Assembly: GCA_021186555.1 (NCBI GenBank)
Contig: JAJKFL010000005.1
Coordinates: 2,863,001 to 2,927,000, forward strand
Reading direction: 5' to 3'
Length of the DNA: 64,000 nt
Source of the DNA: Reticulitermes speratus
Taxonomy: Eukaryota; Arthropoda; Insecta; Blattodea; Rhinotermitidae
Shown here: positions 42,304-53,478 of the stretch, in pieces
How the letters are laid out: the number at the start of each line of letters is the position of its first letter
Numbering within the stretch: the stretch's first letter is position 1
Program-made: the position numbers and the translations under genes
Notes under the pieces: model-generated
Told to the model about the DNA's origin: nothing
What the model saw: the letters and a program-made list of their open reading frames with translations, nothing else
Databases searched by the model: none

Positions 42304-42399
42304 ATCCAATTTCTCTTGTAGTCCTTATTTTGTCCAAAACTGCGGTTATATTTAATTCCTTTGCAATCTCTGTATTTGTTTTATGATCTAGTATGGAAA

Positions 42400-42475
42400 T
42401 TAAGAATAAGTGGAGACGTACCTCTCCTCCCCCTATATGCCTTCATGGCGTGGAAAAGGGGCAACTTCACGCGTC
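42400..42475 (+). mobile_element. SINE family A tail fragment
   Basis: TACCTCTCCTCCCCCTATAT and GCCTTCATGGCGTGGAAAAG match the A tail. The rest is absent. Confidence 0.55.
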
Positions 42476-42479
42476 TCAT

Positions 42480-42970
42480 ACAGTGATCCAGACAAAATTA
42501 CAACGTACCCACGCATCACGAATAACGGACAGTGAACTGGCACCAAATTCTGTACTCACGCCGTGGCCAACAACCATCATCTATCCGCTGCTGCCGGTAC
42601 GGTCCGCGGTGCAGGACGACGTGAAGGGGTCCATCTTACGCGATCGATAGCCAGCAATCCCCGACACTAACATAACCACCCACCACCATCACTACCGCTA
42701 TCACCCATCCACCCCCTCACACCCCACCCACGCATGTAAAGAGACTGCTGTTGCAGGGTAGTTTTATTCGAATGTGCAGGACGACCCCATAATGCAACGT
42801 AAAGCCATACCCGAAAAATGCACTGCGTTAAAGACAGTACTGCTGAATTAGAAATTGAAGTAAAGGGTGAGAAAAGGTTAGACACAGGCGCGGACGAGTC
42901 AAATGAAAACCTTAAAATTCGAAAAAAAAAAATCGAGACCCTACTGTGTGAAGCTGTAGACACAGCAAGT
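42480..42970. other. No gene recognised
   Basis: A CCACCCA-rich pyrimidine tract at 42670-42735 and no other structure. Confidence 0.4.
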
Positions 42971-42977
42971 CATCGGC

Positions 42978-43154
42978 CTGTCGAACTCGGTTATAACGTC
43001 ATGAAAGGGACTGTATATCTTTTGTCGTTATAAACGAGCGTTGTTATAACCGAGGATTATGGTTAACAGTGAGGAATTAATTAGTACCACAGAATATCTG
43101 ACGTTATAGGCGAGGTGTCGTGTAAACCGATGTCGTTATATCCGGGTTAGACTG
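42978..43154. mobile_element. Decayed pogo-like MITE
   Basis: The right terminus in reverse complement, CAGTCTAACCCGGATATAAC, has flanking TA. The left, CTGTCGAACTCGGTTATAAC, is its decayed match. Internal GTTATAACCGAGG words support it. Confidence 0.6.
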
Positions 43155-43355
43155 TATTTACTGCGTATGACAAAGCTGTATCGAACCTATCTGCACTAAA
43201 TTAACTGGTAAACTTTTTAAGTCGTTCATTTGACACTCATAAATGACAGCAATGGACGCTGACAGATACCTTGCAAGGCAATTCTGCTCACCGACTGCAT
43301 ACCTCGACATGTTAACGTACTGCAGATACAAACCAAAGGTCATAAGGTTACTGAA

Positions 43356-43632
43356 AGGCCGTGCCATGGCTCAGGCGGTTAGTAGCCGGCCTCACACCGC
43401 GGAGGCCCGGGTATAGTCTATGCGAGATTTGTGGTGGACAAAGTGGCACTGGGACAGGTTCTTCCCCGAGTACTTCGGTTTTCCCCTGTCAATTTCATTC
43501 CATCTGTGCTCCATTACCCGGAAAAATGAAAAAAAAACTAATCATCTTCATCACAGAGTTGCATAATAAGCTTCAAGGCTGCGGTGTGTCCGTAGCATCT
43601 GCTGCGGGGCCCTTCACCACAAAACAAAAAAA
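43356..43632 (+). mobile_element. SINE family C copy with 9-bp target-site duplication
   Basis: GTTACTGAA is at 43347-43355 and 43633-43641. Box A (TGGCTCAGGCGGTTAG) is intact. Box B is damaged by a deletion after GGCCCGGG, so the copy is likely dead as a source. Confidence 0.93.
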
Positions 43633-43984
43633 GTTACTGAATCGTACTACAGATACGTTACACGACTCACGCAGAAAATATTTTTCCGACAAACGTTAAG
43701 TTGTAGATCTGAACGACTTGCTTCATTACCTGGGCCTACCTAGCCAAATGAACTACTTGACTGTGGTGAAGAAACGACGAACTTGAAACTAAGATGCATG
43801 ATTAATTCCTTCGACAAACTCTGCTGTAGCCTCGCTGTGCCAAACTTGTAAGATCGTTCAGTAGTTTTCAATAAGAAACACGCAAATAGGTAGACAAATG
43901 TCCAGACTATTCATCCCACATCCACACATCGTGAAACCGAGAGCATTTGATAAAAACCAGAAGCTTATGTAAAAGGTAAGGCTG

Positions 43985-44215
43985 TCCGCGCGATGAAGGC
44001 GTACGAGGAAGTGGACGAGTAGCTCTGCCGATTAACCTCGACGCCAGATGAAAGCCAACAGTCAGCTTCAAGGCCCGGGCCTGACTGGAGGCTGGGTGGA
44101 CCCCAGAGACTGTCCGGACGTTTTTGAGAAGAGATAAATCTGTCCCTACCGGGATTCGAACCCCGAAGCGTCCAGCCAATACCACAGTTACTACACCGAC
44201 TATACTACCAAGGCT
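43985..44215 (-). mobile_element. SINE A-related copy, diverged
   Basis: On the minus strand, GCCTTGGTAGTATAGTCGG is followed by box B (GGGGTTCGAATCCCGG) and a body with CAGTCTCTGGGGTCCACCCA and AATCGGCAGAGCTACTCGTC. The head is different from family A, giving a distinct subfamily. Confidence 0.75.
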
Positions 44216-44446
44216 CCCACCTGACTAAATGTGAAACTCAAAACGCTGAGTCTAGTTCTTTTATGTGGATCCTTCTACGAGAATTTTACGGGAACTTGCA
44301 AAGTCGTAATCAATTAGTTAAGCCTACGAAGGCAAGATGACAAAAGAAATGGCAAACAAAACGAGTTCCAAGAAGAACTCGTACAGCTTCCTTTACGGCG
44401 TAAGTAACGGTACTACACATTTGTTACTACCATTAATAGTAAGAAC

Positions 44447-45305
44447 GGCCGTGCCATGGCTCAGGCGGTTAGTAGCCGGCCTCTCACCGCCGAGGCACGG
44501 GTTCGATCCCGGCCGATCCCAGTGGCCGTGCGGTCTAAGGCGTGGGTCTTCGGCCGCTCGCTTACTAGGATCGTGGGTTCGAATCGGCCGTGCCGTGGCT
44601 CAGGCGGTTAGTCGCCGGCCTTTCACAGCTGAGGCCCGGGTTCGATCATGGGTCAGTCCATGTGGGATTTATGGTGGACAAATTGGCACTGGGACAGGTT
44701 TTTCTCCGAGATGTCAGTTTCGCCGATCCCAGTGGCCGTGCGGTCTAAGGCGTGGGTCTGCGGCCGCTCGCTTGCTGGGATTGTGGGTTCGAATCCCACC
44801 GGGGGCAAAGATGTTTGTGTTGTGTTTGTTGTAAGGACGGTAATATGGAACGAAAAGTGACATGAAGGACGAAAGGATTTGAACAGTACAAAAATGGATC
44901 AAAGGGGAAAAAAAAAATCCCACCGGGGGCATGGATGTTTGTGTTGTGTTTGTTGTATAAGGACAGTAGCATGAAACATAAGGTGACATGCAGGACAAAA
45001 AGGACTTCAACAGTACAAATGGATCAAAGGGGAAACCCCAGGAATTAATACAAAAAAAAAAATCCCGGGTCAGCCCTTGTGGGATTTTTGGTGGACAAAG
45101 TGGCACTGGGACAGGTTTCCTCCCCCTCTCCCCCAGTACTTCGGTTTTCCCCTGTCAATTTCATTCCACCGGTGCTCCATTACTCGTAAAAATAAAAAAA
45201 AACTGATCATCTTTCTCTTCATCTTCATCACAGGGTTGCACAATAAGCCTCAAGGCTGCGGTGCGTCCGTAGCTTCTGCTGCGGGGCCCTTCACCACAAA
45301 AAAAA
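44447..45305 (+). mobile_element. Nested cluster of SINEs C, B' and C
   Basis: The outer SINE C lies at 44447-44513 and resumes at 45062-45305. Inside its T-arm is a B'-type SINE (44513-44587, resuming at 44911-45061). Inside that one's T-arm lie a truncated C (44587-44722) and a second B' (44723-44910). The breakpoints follow GGTTCGATCCCGG and GGGTTCGAATC, and resume after A runs at ATCCCGGG and ATCCCACCGG. Layers were assigned by matching the broken halves by eye. Confidence 0.8.
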
Positions 45306-45454
45306 AATACTAAGGACGTATTACTTAACTACAGGGTGAAAGTTACATCCAGCAGATAGGAACTGCAAGTTTCGCACAGTCGCCATGTTTCTAACGGTTA
45401 ACTTACAGACAACTACTTCACGATGTATCTCCACACCAGGCTTCACATACAGCT

Positions 45455-45550
45455 TCATTCATTTTTAACCTCGACACTAGATCAGCTTCACACACCGGCC
45501 GTTCTACTCCAAAGGAAATAGTCCCCCCTCCCTCGGCACCCAGTTACTCT
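45455..45550 (-). mobile_element. SINE A-related fragment
   Basis: TTTTTAACCTCGACACTAGA and CACCGGCCGTTCTACTCC match the A body. The head is lost. Confidence 0.55.
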
Positions 45551-45586
45551 GTAGCATGAAGCGGAGGATTACAAGTAAGGCAAAGG

Positions 45587-45862
45587 ATAAAGTTCACCCT
45601 AGAACATGAAAGCCTAGAGCGGTAGTAGAGGTACAGCTCTACTCTTTTTTCAACCTAGGAGCTAGATGGGAGTGGGTGGTCACCGCCACACCCCGGGCGC
45701 TTTACCCCCAGAGAAGAGACCCGGTACCCACTGTACAGGAGGTTTGGTGGGCCTCAGGACCGGTTTGGACGGGAGCGAAAATCTCGCCCCCCCAAGGGGA
45801 TTAGATCCACGAACCGCCCAGCTCGTAGCGAGTCGCTACACCGACTGAGCTATCCCGGCCCG
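45587..45862 (-). mobile_element. SINE family A copy
   Basis: Full length on the minus strand from GGCCGGGATAGCTCAGTCGG to GGGTGAACTTTATCC. Box B is changed to GGATCTAATCCCC. Confidence 0.92.
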
Positions 45863-45884
45863 GAGGACTACAGAACTGGAGAAA

Positions 45885-46045
45885 TATGTGAACAGATCTA
45901 TATACAATGTGTACCGGGGTTCTCTCCGGGAGATAAAACGGCCGTAGCGTGGATTTGACCACTCGCCTCCATCCAATACCGAGGTTAAAAACGAGTGAAG
46001 CCATATGTCTACTCCCGCGGTATGCCTTGACGGCGTAACCAGAGA
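45885..46045 (+). mobile_element. SINE family A 3' half
   Basis: TGTACCGGGGTTCTCTCCGG, ACGGCCGTAGCGTGGATTTG and GAAGCCATATGTCTACTCCC match the A body and tail. It faces the copy at 45587. Confidence 0.7.
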
Positions 46046-46049
46046 CAAC

Positions 46050-47060
46050 GTAGATCTAGACAGAAGGTTTCAGAGACGGCAAAACTTACTGACGTTACAA
46101 ATACGTGAAAGATGGTTTGTGGGCTTGGCAGGCACGAGCCGCGCCGTACTTTGGGGTCCAGAACTGTGTGTCCAGAGTCTGTTTTCATACTGCAAATTGC
46201 CTGCGCCACTGTTTCCTGCGCAAGCAATATCACACATTTCACTCGTGACCCAGCCTGTTATTTCCCTGTTAAAACACTGTCACTAATGATACGATTGAGC
46301 CACCTTTCTCATCCACCGCTTCGACTCCACATGCTGCAGAATATAATAATGAATGTCAAATTCCGCGGTCAATATCCACACAAATGGTCGCGGTTTTGTA
46401 GGTTTGGAGCTCCCCTTATACAGGCTGACGTCTCCCTATACGAAATCAATACAATGGGATTTTACGGCCATAACACTGATATACACGAAACAATAACCAC
46501 GAATCAACAGGTTACACTGAAGAGATGCATTTTTACGAGCACTCCATTCAATAAATTGTTTTTAAACTCAATTGTGTTTGCATGTCTCACTGTAATTTCC
46601 ACCCTCGCTCGTTCAAATTAATTACATATCAAATATTACAAACATAAAGTTCCAACACCGGGCCTAAACTTGCAGCTTGTCACGTGATAACATAGTATAC
46701 AAGTCACCATTTTTCTTTTTTTTTTTAAAATTTACTGTACAATCTATATCGCACACTGGGTCTCTCAAACATATCATGTTTGACAAGGATATAATAAAAA
46801 ACCGAAAATAAAAACACCTTAATGTAACATTAACACATAGCAGAGCTAAAACATGAAAAGCTATTTAAGCCTGGATGGAATGACACTTCGTGGATTAACA
46901 CGTGACTTTCTGCATATCAATACCCATTATTCTGAAACTTCACGAACGCATCGAGATGCAGCCAAGCTGTATCAATACACGACACGAGCGTGGGGTTCTA
47001 TTTCTCCAGCGTGCACCCCGTAACGGTACCAGTTGACAAAATTCAGCCTTGCTTTACGAT
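46050..47060. other. No gene recognised
   Basis: The 169-codon plus-strand frame at 46112-46621 is the longest here outside repeats. It has no domain, signal peptide or repeat that I recognise, and the composition is unremarkable, so I leave it uncalled. Confidence 0.4.
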
Positions 47061-47064
47061 CAGT

Positions 47065-48031
47065 GTCGGACCGTTTGAGAGCCAGAGTCATCCTCTATTG
47101 ACAGTTTGAGAGCCACAGTCATCCTCTATTGACAGTTTGAGAGCCACAGTCATCCTCTATGGACAGTTTGAGAGCCAGAGTCATCCTCTATGGACAGTCT
47201 GAGAGCCAGAGTCATCCTCTATGGACAGTTTGAGAGCCACAGTCATCCTCTATGGACAGTTTGAGAGCCAGAGTCATCCTCTATGGACAGTTTGAGAGCC
47301 ACAGTCATCCTCTATGGACAGTTTCAGAGCCAGAGGCATCCTCTATGGACAGTTTCAGAGCCACAGTCATCCTCTATGGACAGTTTGAGAGCCACAGTCA
47401 TTCTCTATGGACAGTTTGAGAGCCAGAGTCATCCTCTATGGACAGTTTTAGAGCCAGAGTCATCCTCTATGGACAGTTTGAGAGCCACAGTCATCCTCTA
47501 TGGACAGTTTCAGAGCCAGAGGCATCCTCTATGGACAGTTTCAGAGCCAGAGGCATCCTATATGGACAGTTTCAGAGCCACAGTCATCCTCTATGGACAG
47601 TTTGAGAGCCAGAGGCATCCTCTATGGACAGTTTCAGAGCCAGAGGCATCCTCTATGGACAGTTTCAGAGCCACAGTCATCCTCTATGGACAGTTTCAGA
47701 GCCAGAGGCATCCTCTATGGACAGTTTCAGAGCCACAGTCATCCTCTATGGACAGTTTCAGAGCCAGAGGCATCCTCTATGGACAGTTTCAGAGCCACAG
47801 TCATCCTCTATGGACAGTTTGAGAGCCAGAGTCATCCTCTATGGACAGTTTGAGAGCCAGGGTCATCCTCTATGGACAGTTTGAGAGCCACAGTCATCCT
47901 CTATGGACAGTTTGAGCGCCAGAGTCATCCTCTATGGACAGTTTGAGAGCCACAGTCATCCTCTATGGACAGTTTCAGAGCCAGAGTCATCCTCTATGGA
48001 CAGTTTGAGAGCCAGAGTCATCCTCTATGGA
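47065..48031 (+). repeat. 31-bp minisatellite, about 31 units
   Basis: The unit CTATGGACAGTTTGAGAGCC continues with AGAGTCATCCT. Variants are GAGAG/CAGAG, AGAGT/ACAGT and AGAGG. No unit contains a stop in any plus frame, so three overlapping frames stay open and give one 31-residue repeat peptide. This follows arithmetically from 31 not being a multiple of 3 and is not a sign of coding. Confidence 0.96.
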
Positions 48032-48039
48032 CGCAAACG

Positions 48040-48750
48040 CAACAGTTCTGTGGCATTTCGTAATGACGACACATATAAGCCCGGTTTATATGTCAGTGGA
48101 GCTAGTGACCATTTTGGACATGTTTCCAACCCAGCACCAATTCTGCCAAATTCTTCCTCAGCAAGTGTCTTCTGCGCGTTTCCATACTGTCCAGAATGAA
48201 ACCAGTTGCTCGCAACTTTCTCTGGTAATTCTGTGGCTCCGTGCATGAAACCCATAACCCACACTTAACCCGGTCCGAGAAATCGAAGTTTACATGCATG
48301 GAAAGCCATACTCTGTAAAGAATTACTGCGTGGTGCCACCACCTGTACTTCACTGTGGGCACTACATAATATGTTCCTGTTTTGAGAGGTCAAGGACACT
48401 TGTTCAGTTAACACACAGATAGCATTATCAAAATTTTTTTTTTTCAAAATTGAGGGTTATGTGTTTCATACACGGACCCACAAAATTGCAATGGTGTCCT
48501 GTCTCGAACAAGCGCATCAAGAATATTAGTCTGCACTTACGACGGTACGTCTTATAGCAAAAGTATCCAACGTATGTGTACAACTAAAATACGCGATTCC
48601 CTAATGGAATTCGCAAAGCTACTGCTGACCTCGCAACGTTGTCGGTAAGCCGCGTGGGAAAGAACCCTAAATGGGCCTGGTGAGCAACGTGGGCGACCCG
48701 ACGGAAGTAACTGACGATAGTGCAGAACTAAAATAATGGTCCTGTAATTT
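48040..48750. other. No gene recognised
   Basis: No features identified. Confidence 0.4.
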
Positions 48751-48756
48751 TTTTCA

Positions 48757-49007
48757 ATGGCTCAACAGCCCCTTGTGGGCCTAGGACGCCTCATTTTTTC
48801 GAGGCTTCACGATCACACTTCTTAGACACGCCACACTCGGTAGGACTCCTCTGGACGAGGGACCAGCCCGTCGCAGAGACCTCTACCTGACAACACACAA
48901 CACTCACAACAGACAGACATCCATGCCCCTGGCGGGATTCGAACCCACAATCCCAGTAAGCGAATGGCCGCAAACCCACTCCTTGGACCGCGCGGCCACT
49001 GGGATCG
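48757..49007 (-). mobile_element. SINE family B copy
   Basis: Full length on the minus strand. Flanks ATGGTCCTGTAAT (about 48736) and ATGGTTCTGTATT (about 49010) match at 11 of 13 positions and look like an aged target duplication. An oligo-T run marks the tail. Confidence 0.9.
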
Positions 49008-49247
49008 ACATGGTTCTGTATTACTGTTACTAAAATTATAATTGGCCGCATGAGTCAATGACGGATAAGGACTGGCTGTAATCAAAATCCAGTTGTGCTT
49101 CAGAATGAGTAACAAGATTGGTACTTGCGACTATCTTCACGACTGTCATCACTGGAGTACCTCCCAGAACCATTCAGCACCAGATATGGCTGCAGGCTCA
49201 AAGCTTCGCCAAATAACAAGATAACAGGTGTTGACAATGGTTAGGAT

Positions 49248-49275
49248 ATAATAATAATAATAATAATAATAATAA
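49248..49275. repeat. (TAA)n microsatellite
   Basis: About nine ATA/TAA trinucleotides in a row. Confidence 0.9.
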
Positions 49276-49584
49276 GTGCTTATTAACGTGCTGGCTCCAC
49301 AGCACAAGTGCCAATTACAATGCCAGCACAAATACACAAACAACGAATCACAAAACACATGTAACAAAAACAATATAGAGTTCTGGCGCAAAAGACCAAT
49401 ATCATGTAAAACTGTATCAGCACATGTGACATTGTACTGAATTCGTACAAAACGCTTTAATTAACTAATGAGTTTCCTAAAAATGTCGACTTCTTCGCAT
49501 ACCAGGTTAGCAGCCGAAACGCAACTAGGAAGACAGTTTTTAAAAGTAACGGAAAACGCTGAATAATAATGATCCCACACCCCA

Positions 49585-49828
49585 GTGGCGCAACAGCCCC
49601 TAGAGGGCCAGGGCCTCCTCATTATCGACGCTTCACGATCACACTCAGACACACCACACTCGGTACGACTCCTCTAGACGAGGGAATAGCCCGACGCATA
49701 GACCTCTACCTGACGACACACAGCACTTACGACAGACATCCATACAACCGGCGAGATTCGAACCCGCAATCCCAGCAAGCGAGCGGCCGCAGACCCACGC
49801 CTTACGACCGTGCGGCCACTGGGATCGG
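49585..49828 (-). mobile_element. SINE family B copy
   Basis: Full length on the minus strand. GAATAATAAT occurs on both sides (about 49561 and 49829), a probable 10-bp duplication. Box B is GGTTCGAATCTCG with one change. Confidence 0.9.
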
Positions 49829-49849
49829 CGAATAATAATAGTAATAGGT

Positions 49850-50600
49850 ACTTCCAGCCCCTCAAGGGGGTTTTTTTTACCTAGAGTCGAGTAAGTCTGA
49901 TGTTTTAGCCATTGGACGAGTGATAATCGCTGGGGCGAGTAAGAGAGGCCCGAGCCATGCCAAAGCAAGCACGCACATTCCAGGAACTCTGGATAAAGAA
50001 ATAACTACACGGGAAGCTCAACTGTAAACACATCTACTCTCTGCGTTAGAGACGGAACCGATCTAGGTCAGGACCGCGGAAGCAACTGACGGGCACAACA
50101 TGTTGCCCGCGGAGACATTCTGGATGACCAAACGTCTTTAACCCTGTCCCTGGCCAAGCTCAAACAGAAAGCCGAAGCAATTCCGAAAAATTACGAGCTA
50201 CCTATTTATGGCGACACATACTACATTACCAAATCATTTTGTAAAAATGTGCTAAAAATATAGACACCGCAGCTTATGCTGATAATTGCATCTGTTACAC
50301 ATTTTTGCCTATGACTATCAGAATATGTTATTGCATATGTACAGAAAAATGCATAGCTAAAATGATACATATAATTACAAGCATACTTAATCAATCTTCA
50401 TTCTGTGTACTCAATTTCATGTTGCCCGCAAACAGACCAAATTTTGTCGAAGTTGCCCGCAACACACAGAAAACTTAGCAAGTCCGATCTGTTTGACTTC
50501 CCACAAAGCGAAACTTGTCTGTACTGGATTCGCTTAGGTACGTGGGGACTGGGGGGGTTCAGTGACGAAACGTCGTAACGTAACATTCCCACAACAGACG
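49850..50600. other. No gene recognised
   Basis: No features identified. Confidence 0.4.
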
Positions 50601-50644
50601 TTAATCCTCTAAGGACCAGTGGTTACTATATTTACCACTAGGTT

Positions 50645-50932
50645 CAAAAAAAGTAAAGTTCACCCTAGAACAGGCCATAAAGGCCCAGAGGGGGAGTAGA
50701 GGTATAACACTACTCTTTCCTTAACCTCGGCGCTAGATGGGGGTGGGTGGTCAACGCCACGCCCCGGCCGCTTTACCCATGGGAATGACCCGGTACCCAT
50801 TGTACAGGAGGCTGGGTAGGCCCCAGGGCCGGTCTGGACGGGTGCTGAAAATCTCGCCCCCACCGGGATTCGATCCCCGGACCGTCCAGCCCGTAGCGAG
50901 TCGCTATACCGACTGAGCTATCGCGGCCCCAC
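50645..50932 (-). mobile_element. SINE family A copy with 11-bp target-site duplication
   Basis: ACCACTAGGTT is at 50634-50644 and 50933-50943. It is full length on the minus strand with box A (GATAGCTCAGTCGGTATAG) and box B (GGGGATCGAATCCC), ending CTTTACTTTTTTT. It inserted into the flank of the array element, so it is the younger of the two. Confidence 0.95.
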
Positions 50933-50974
50933 ACCACTAGGTTTAGCATTCACAAATTCTACGTTCTGCCCACA

Positions 50975-52115
50975 CAGTGTATTTATGTGTTTTGTGTGGA
51001 TCTCAGAACAAACAGCGATTATTTCACTGTACAGCATTAACTGACTGGTTTGTATAACTGAGACGGAGTGTGTTTACTGCGCGGTACGGACTGTATTTAT
51101 ATGTTTTGTGTGGATCTCAGAACAAACAGCGATTATTTAACTGTACAACATTAACTGATTGGTTTGTATAACTGAGACGGAGTGTGTTTACTGCGCGGTA
51201 CGGACTGTATTTATGTCTTTTGTGTGGATCTCAGAACAAACAGCGATTATTTCACTGTACAGCATTAACTGACTGGTTTGTATAACTGAGACGGAGTGTG
51301 TTTACTGCGCGGTACGGACTGTATTTATGTGTTTTGTGTGGATCTCAGAACAAACAGCGATTATTTCAATGTACAGCATTAACTGACTGGTTTGTATAAC
51401 TGAGACGGAGTGTGTTTACTGCGCGGTACGGACTGTATTTATGTGTTTTGTGTGGATCTCAGAACAAACAGCGATTATTTCACTGTACAGCATTAACTGA
51501 CTGGTTTGTATAACTGAGACGGAGTGTGTTTACTGCTCGGTACGGACTGTATTTATGTGTTTTGTGTGGATCTCAGAACAAACAGCGATTATTTCAATGT
51601 ACAGCATTAACTGACTGGTTTGTATAACTGAGACGGAGTGTGTTTACTGCGCGGTACGGACTGTATTTGTGTGTTTTGTGTGGATCTCAGAACAAACAGC
51701 GATTATTTCACTGTACAGCATTAACTGACTGGTTTGTATAACTGAGACGGAGTGTGTTTACTGCGCGGTACGGACTGTATTTATGTGTTTTGTGTGGATC
51801 TCAGAACAAACAGCGATTATTTCACTGTACAACATTAACTGACTGGTTTGTATAACTGAGACGGAGTGTGTTTACTGCGCGGTACGGACTGTATTTATGT
51901 GTTTTGTGTGGGTCTCAGAACAAACAGCGATTATTTCACTGTACAGCATTAACTGACTGGTTTGTATAACTGAGACGGAGTGTGTTTACTGCGCGGTACG
52001 AACTGTATTTATGTGTTTTGTGTGGATCTCAGAACAAACAGCGATTATTTCACTGTTTCCCTATACATCATTAACTGGCCGGTTTTCATAACCTAGACTG
52101 TGTTTACTGCGCGGT
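50975..52115 (-). repeat. 114-bp array 4 (about 10 units)
   Basis: Units read on the plus strand as in array 3. Two units share CAATGTACAGC and another two CTGTACAACATTAAC, again suggesting duplication of short blocks. The last unit at 52040-52110 is diverged. Confidence 0.95.
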
Positions 52116-52174
52116 AAGGACTAAAAATTTAAATATAATTCAGGTTAATCGCAGGATTTAAAGGATTAATAATC

Positions 52175-52625
52175 AATTAGCAGAAAATACGAGGTTGGTG
52201 ATCCTCTTTCGCTGTCAACACTGAGCTGCCGCTTTTGCAAGCGACCCTTTCTATTGCCGGTTGTAAGCGTATATTCCCGCGGGTTACCTAACCACCCGAC
52301 CCTTTCACCCGTGTAAAAAAAAATCCCCCTATATTCCTTACCCCGCATCCCGCGCTACCACGCACCTCAAAACTGTTCGATAAAACCGGAACGGGTACGC
52401 ACCTCGCGCATGAACGAGTTACCTCGCGAGGAGTGGTAACACAAAAACAGAGGTACCCGCCCTTGTCTACCGCGTCGGTACAACATGTGGCTGTTATGTG
52501 TACGCCAACCATGCTTGTTTTGCTACGATGAATTACTGAACACTGACCTGTCGCAATTTATTTCACATTGTCATAAACCCACAAGCATAAAGTTGCTAGG
52601 TGGCGACCTGCGCAACGGAGCAACT
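52175..52625. other. No gene recognised
   Basis: CG-containing DNA with several CGCGAG/CTCGCG words near 52400-52430, otherwise nothing. Confidence 0.4.
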
Positions 52626-52638
52626 GGTTTTTGCAATA

Positions 52639-52820
52639 CAGTAACAAACTAACTAACTAACTAACTCCATGAAGCAGATTTCTTCTTAAGTAGCTAACAG
52701 TTCCTCAAATAATCAAGAAATTCCCCGCGTTTTATGGAACCCGAAGGTTCATTACCTATCCTCAGCCATATCAATCCAATCCACGCCCTCCCATACCACT
52801 TCGTGAAGATCCATTTTAAC
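52639..52820 (-). mobile_element. LINE family 1 3' fragment with 10-bp target-site duplication
   Basis: TTTTGCAATA flanks it at 52629-52638 and 52821-52830. It contains the (TTAG)n tail, the UTR with AATTCCCCGCGTTTTATGGA and the start of the coding end, with an internal gap where GAATTCACAACAGCCCGCC is missing. The duplication confirms target-primed insertion of a truncated copy. Confidence 0.9.
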
Positions 52821-52834
52821 TTTTGCAATAAACA

Positions 52835-53475
52835 CTTTCATGCAAATGCGCTTTGAGCCCATACACAGGGGATGGGGTAAGCAAAATGGGTAAACCGAGT
52901 TTCAAGCACTGAAATTTTGGTTACACGAAACTCGATGTATGCATTTTGCCTTTTTCGTATCAATAATCAACAAGGAATTTTCACGCAAATCGTTGTGCGT
53001 TGCATGAAATTCCTTGAAACCAGTTTCTTCAGCGTGCGCGCTGCCTTAATGCAATCTACACAGCTCCACGGCGCTATCAAAGCAGACTGTACGACTGTCA
53101 TTCAACACACTTCATTGCAGTAAACCTTGAGAAGGCGGCCGCAGGAAGAGTTTCAGTTCACAGCACTTTAGAACGCAAACGTTACGAGCGATACATCCAA
53201 TACGGGCTGAGAAACATCGGCGTGAAATTCCTATTCTTCGAGCCTGTTATTCGTCAGTAATAAACGGAATTACAAACAGGAAACATCCCGAAAATGTGTT
53301 TGGTTCATTCATTTGTACGACGGGCATTCGGAAACGATTTGGAATCGCCTCATCTGTAGCAATTTCACTATCTTTAGGCCGAATACCAAACAACTGCTAG
53401 CTCAACATATTCCCCTCCTGTGTTACACATCGCTGTCATCTCCCTGGCAGCTTCCGGATGGCTTCACGGAGCCAT
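52835..53475. other. No gene recognised
   Basis: No features identified. The long frame of the next array begins at 53313 by reading through this stretch. Confidence 0.4.
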
Positions 53476-53478
53476 TCT

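Larger units (their letters stand above)
50605..52165 (-). mobile_element. TTAA-flanked element containing 114-bp array 4
   Basis: TTAA at 50601-50604 and at 52166-52169 bracket the element. The termini TCCTCTAAGGACC and, in reverse complement, TCCTTTAAATCCTGC form a short imperfect inverted repeat. TTAA targets with short CCYT-type ends suggest a non-autonomous piggyBac-like element, which is inference. Inside are GGTTACTATATTTACCAC, a SINE A, TTCTACGTTCTGCCCACACA, about ten 114-bp units, then AATATAATTCAGGTTAATCG. This is the only array copy with both ends clear. Confidence 0.75.

Noticed and set aside
46112-46621. 169-codon plus-strand frame as a host gene
   Set aside because: No recognisable domain, signal peptide or repeat. 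It is of a length that can occur by chance on DNA of this composition, and it begins beside a SINE fragment.
47283-47884. Three overlapping open frames in the 31-bp array
   Set aside because: All frames are open because the unit has no stop codon. There is no start context, domain or flanking exon support.
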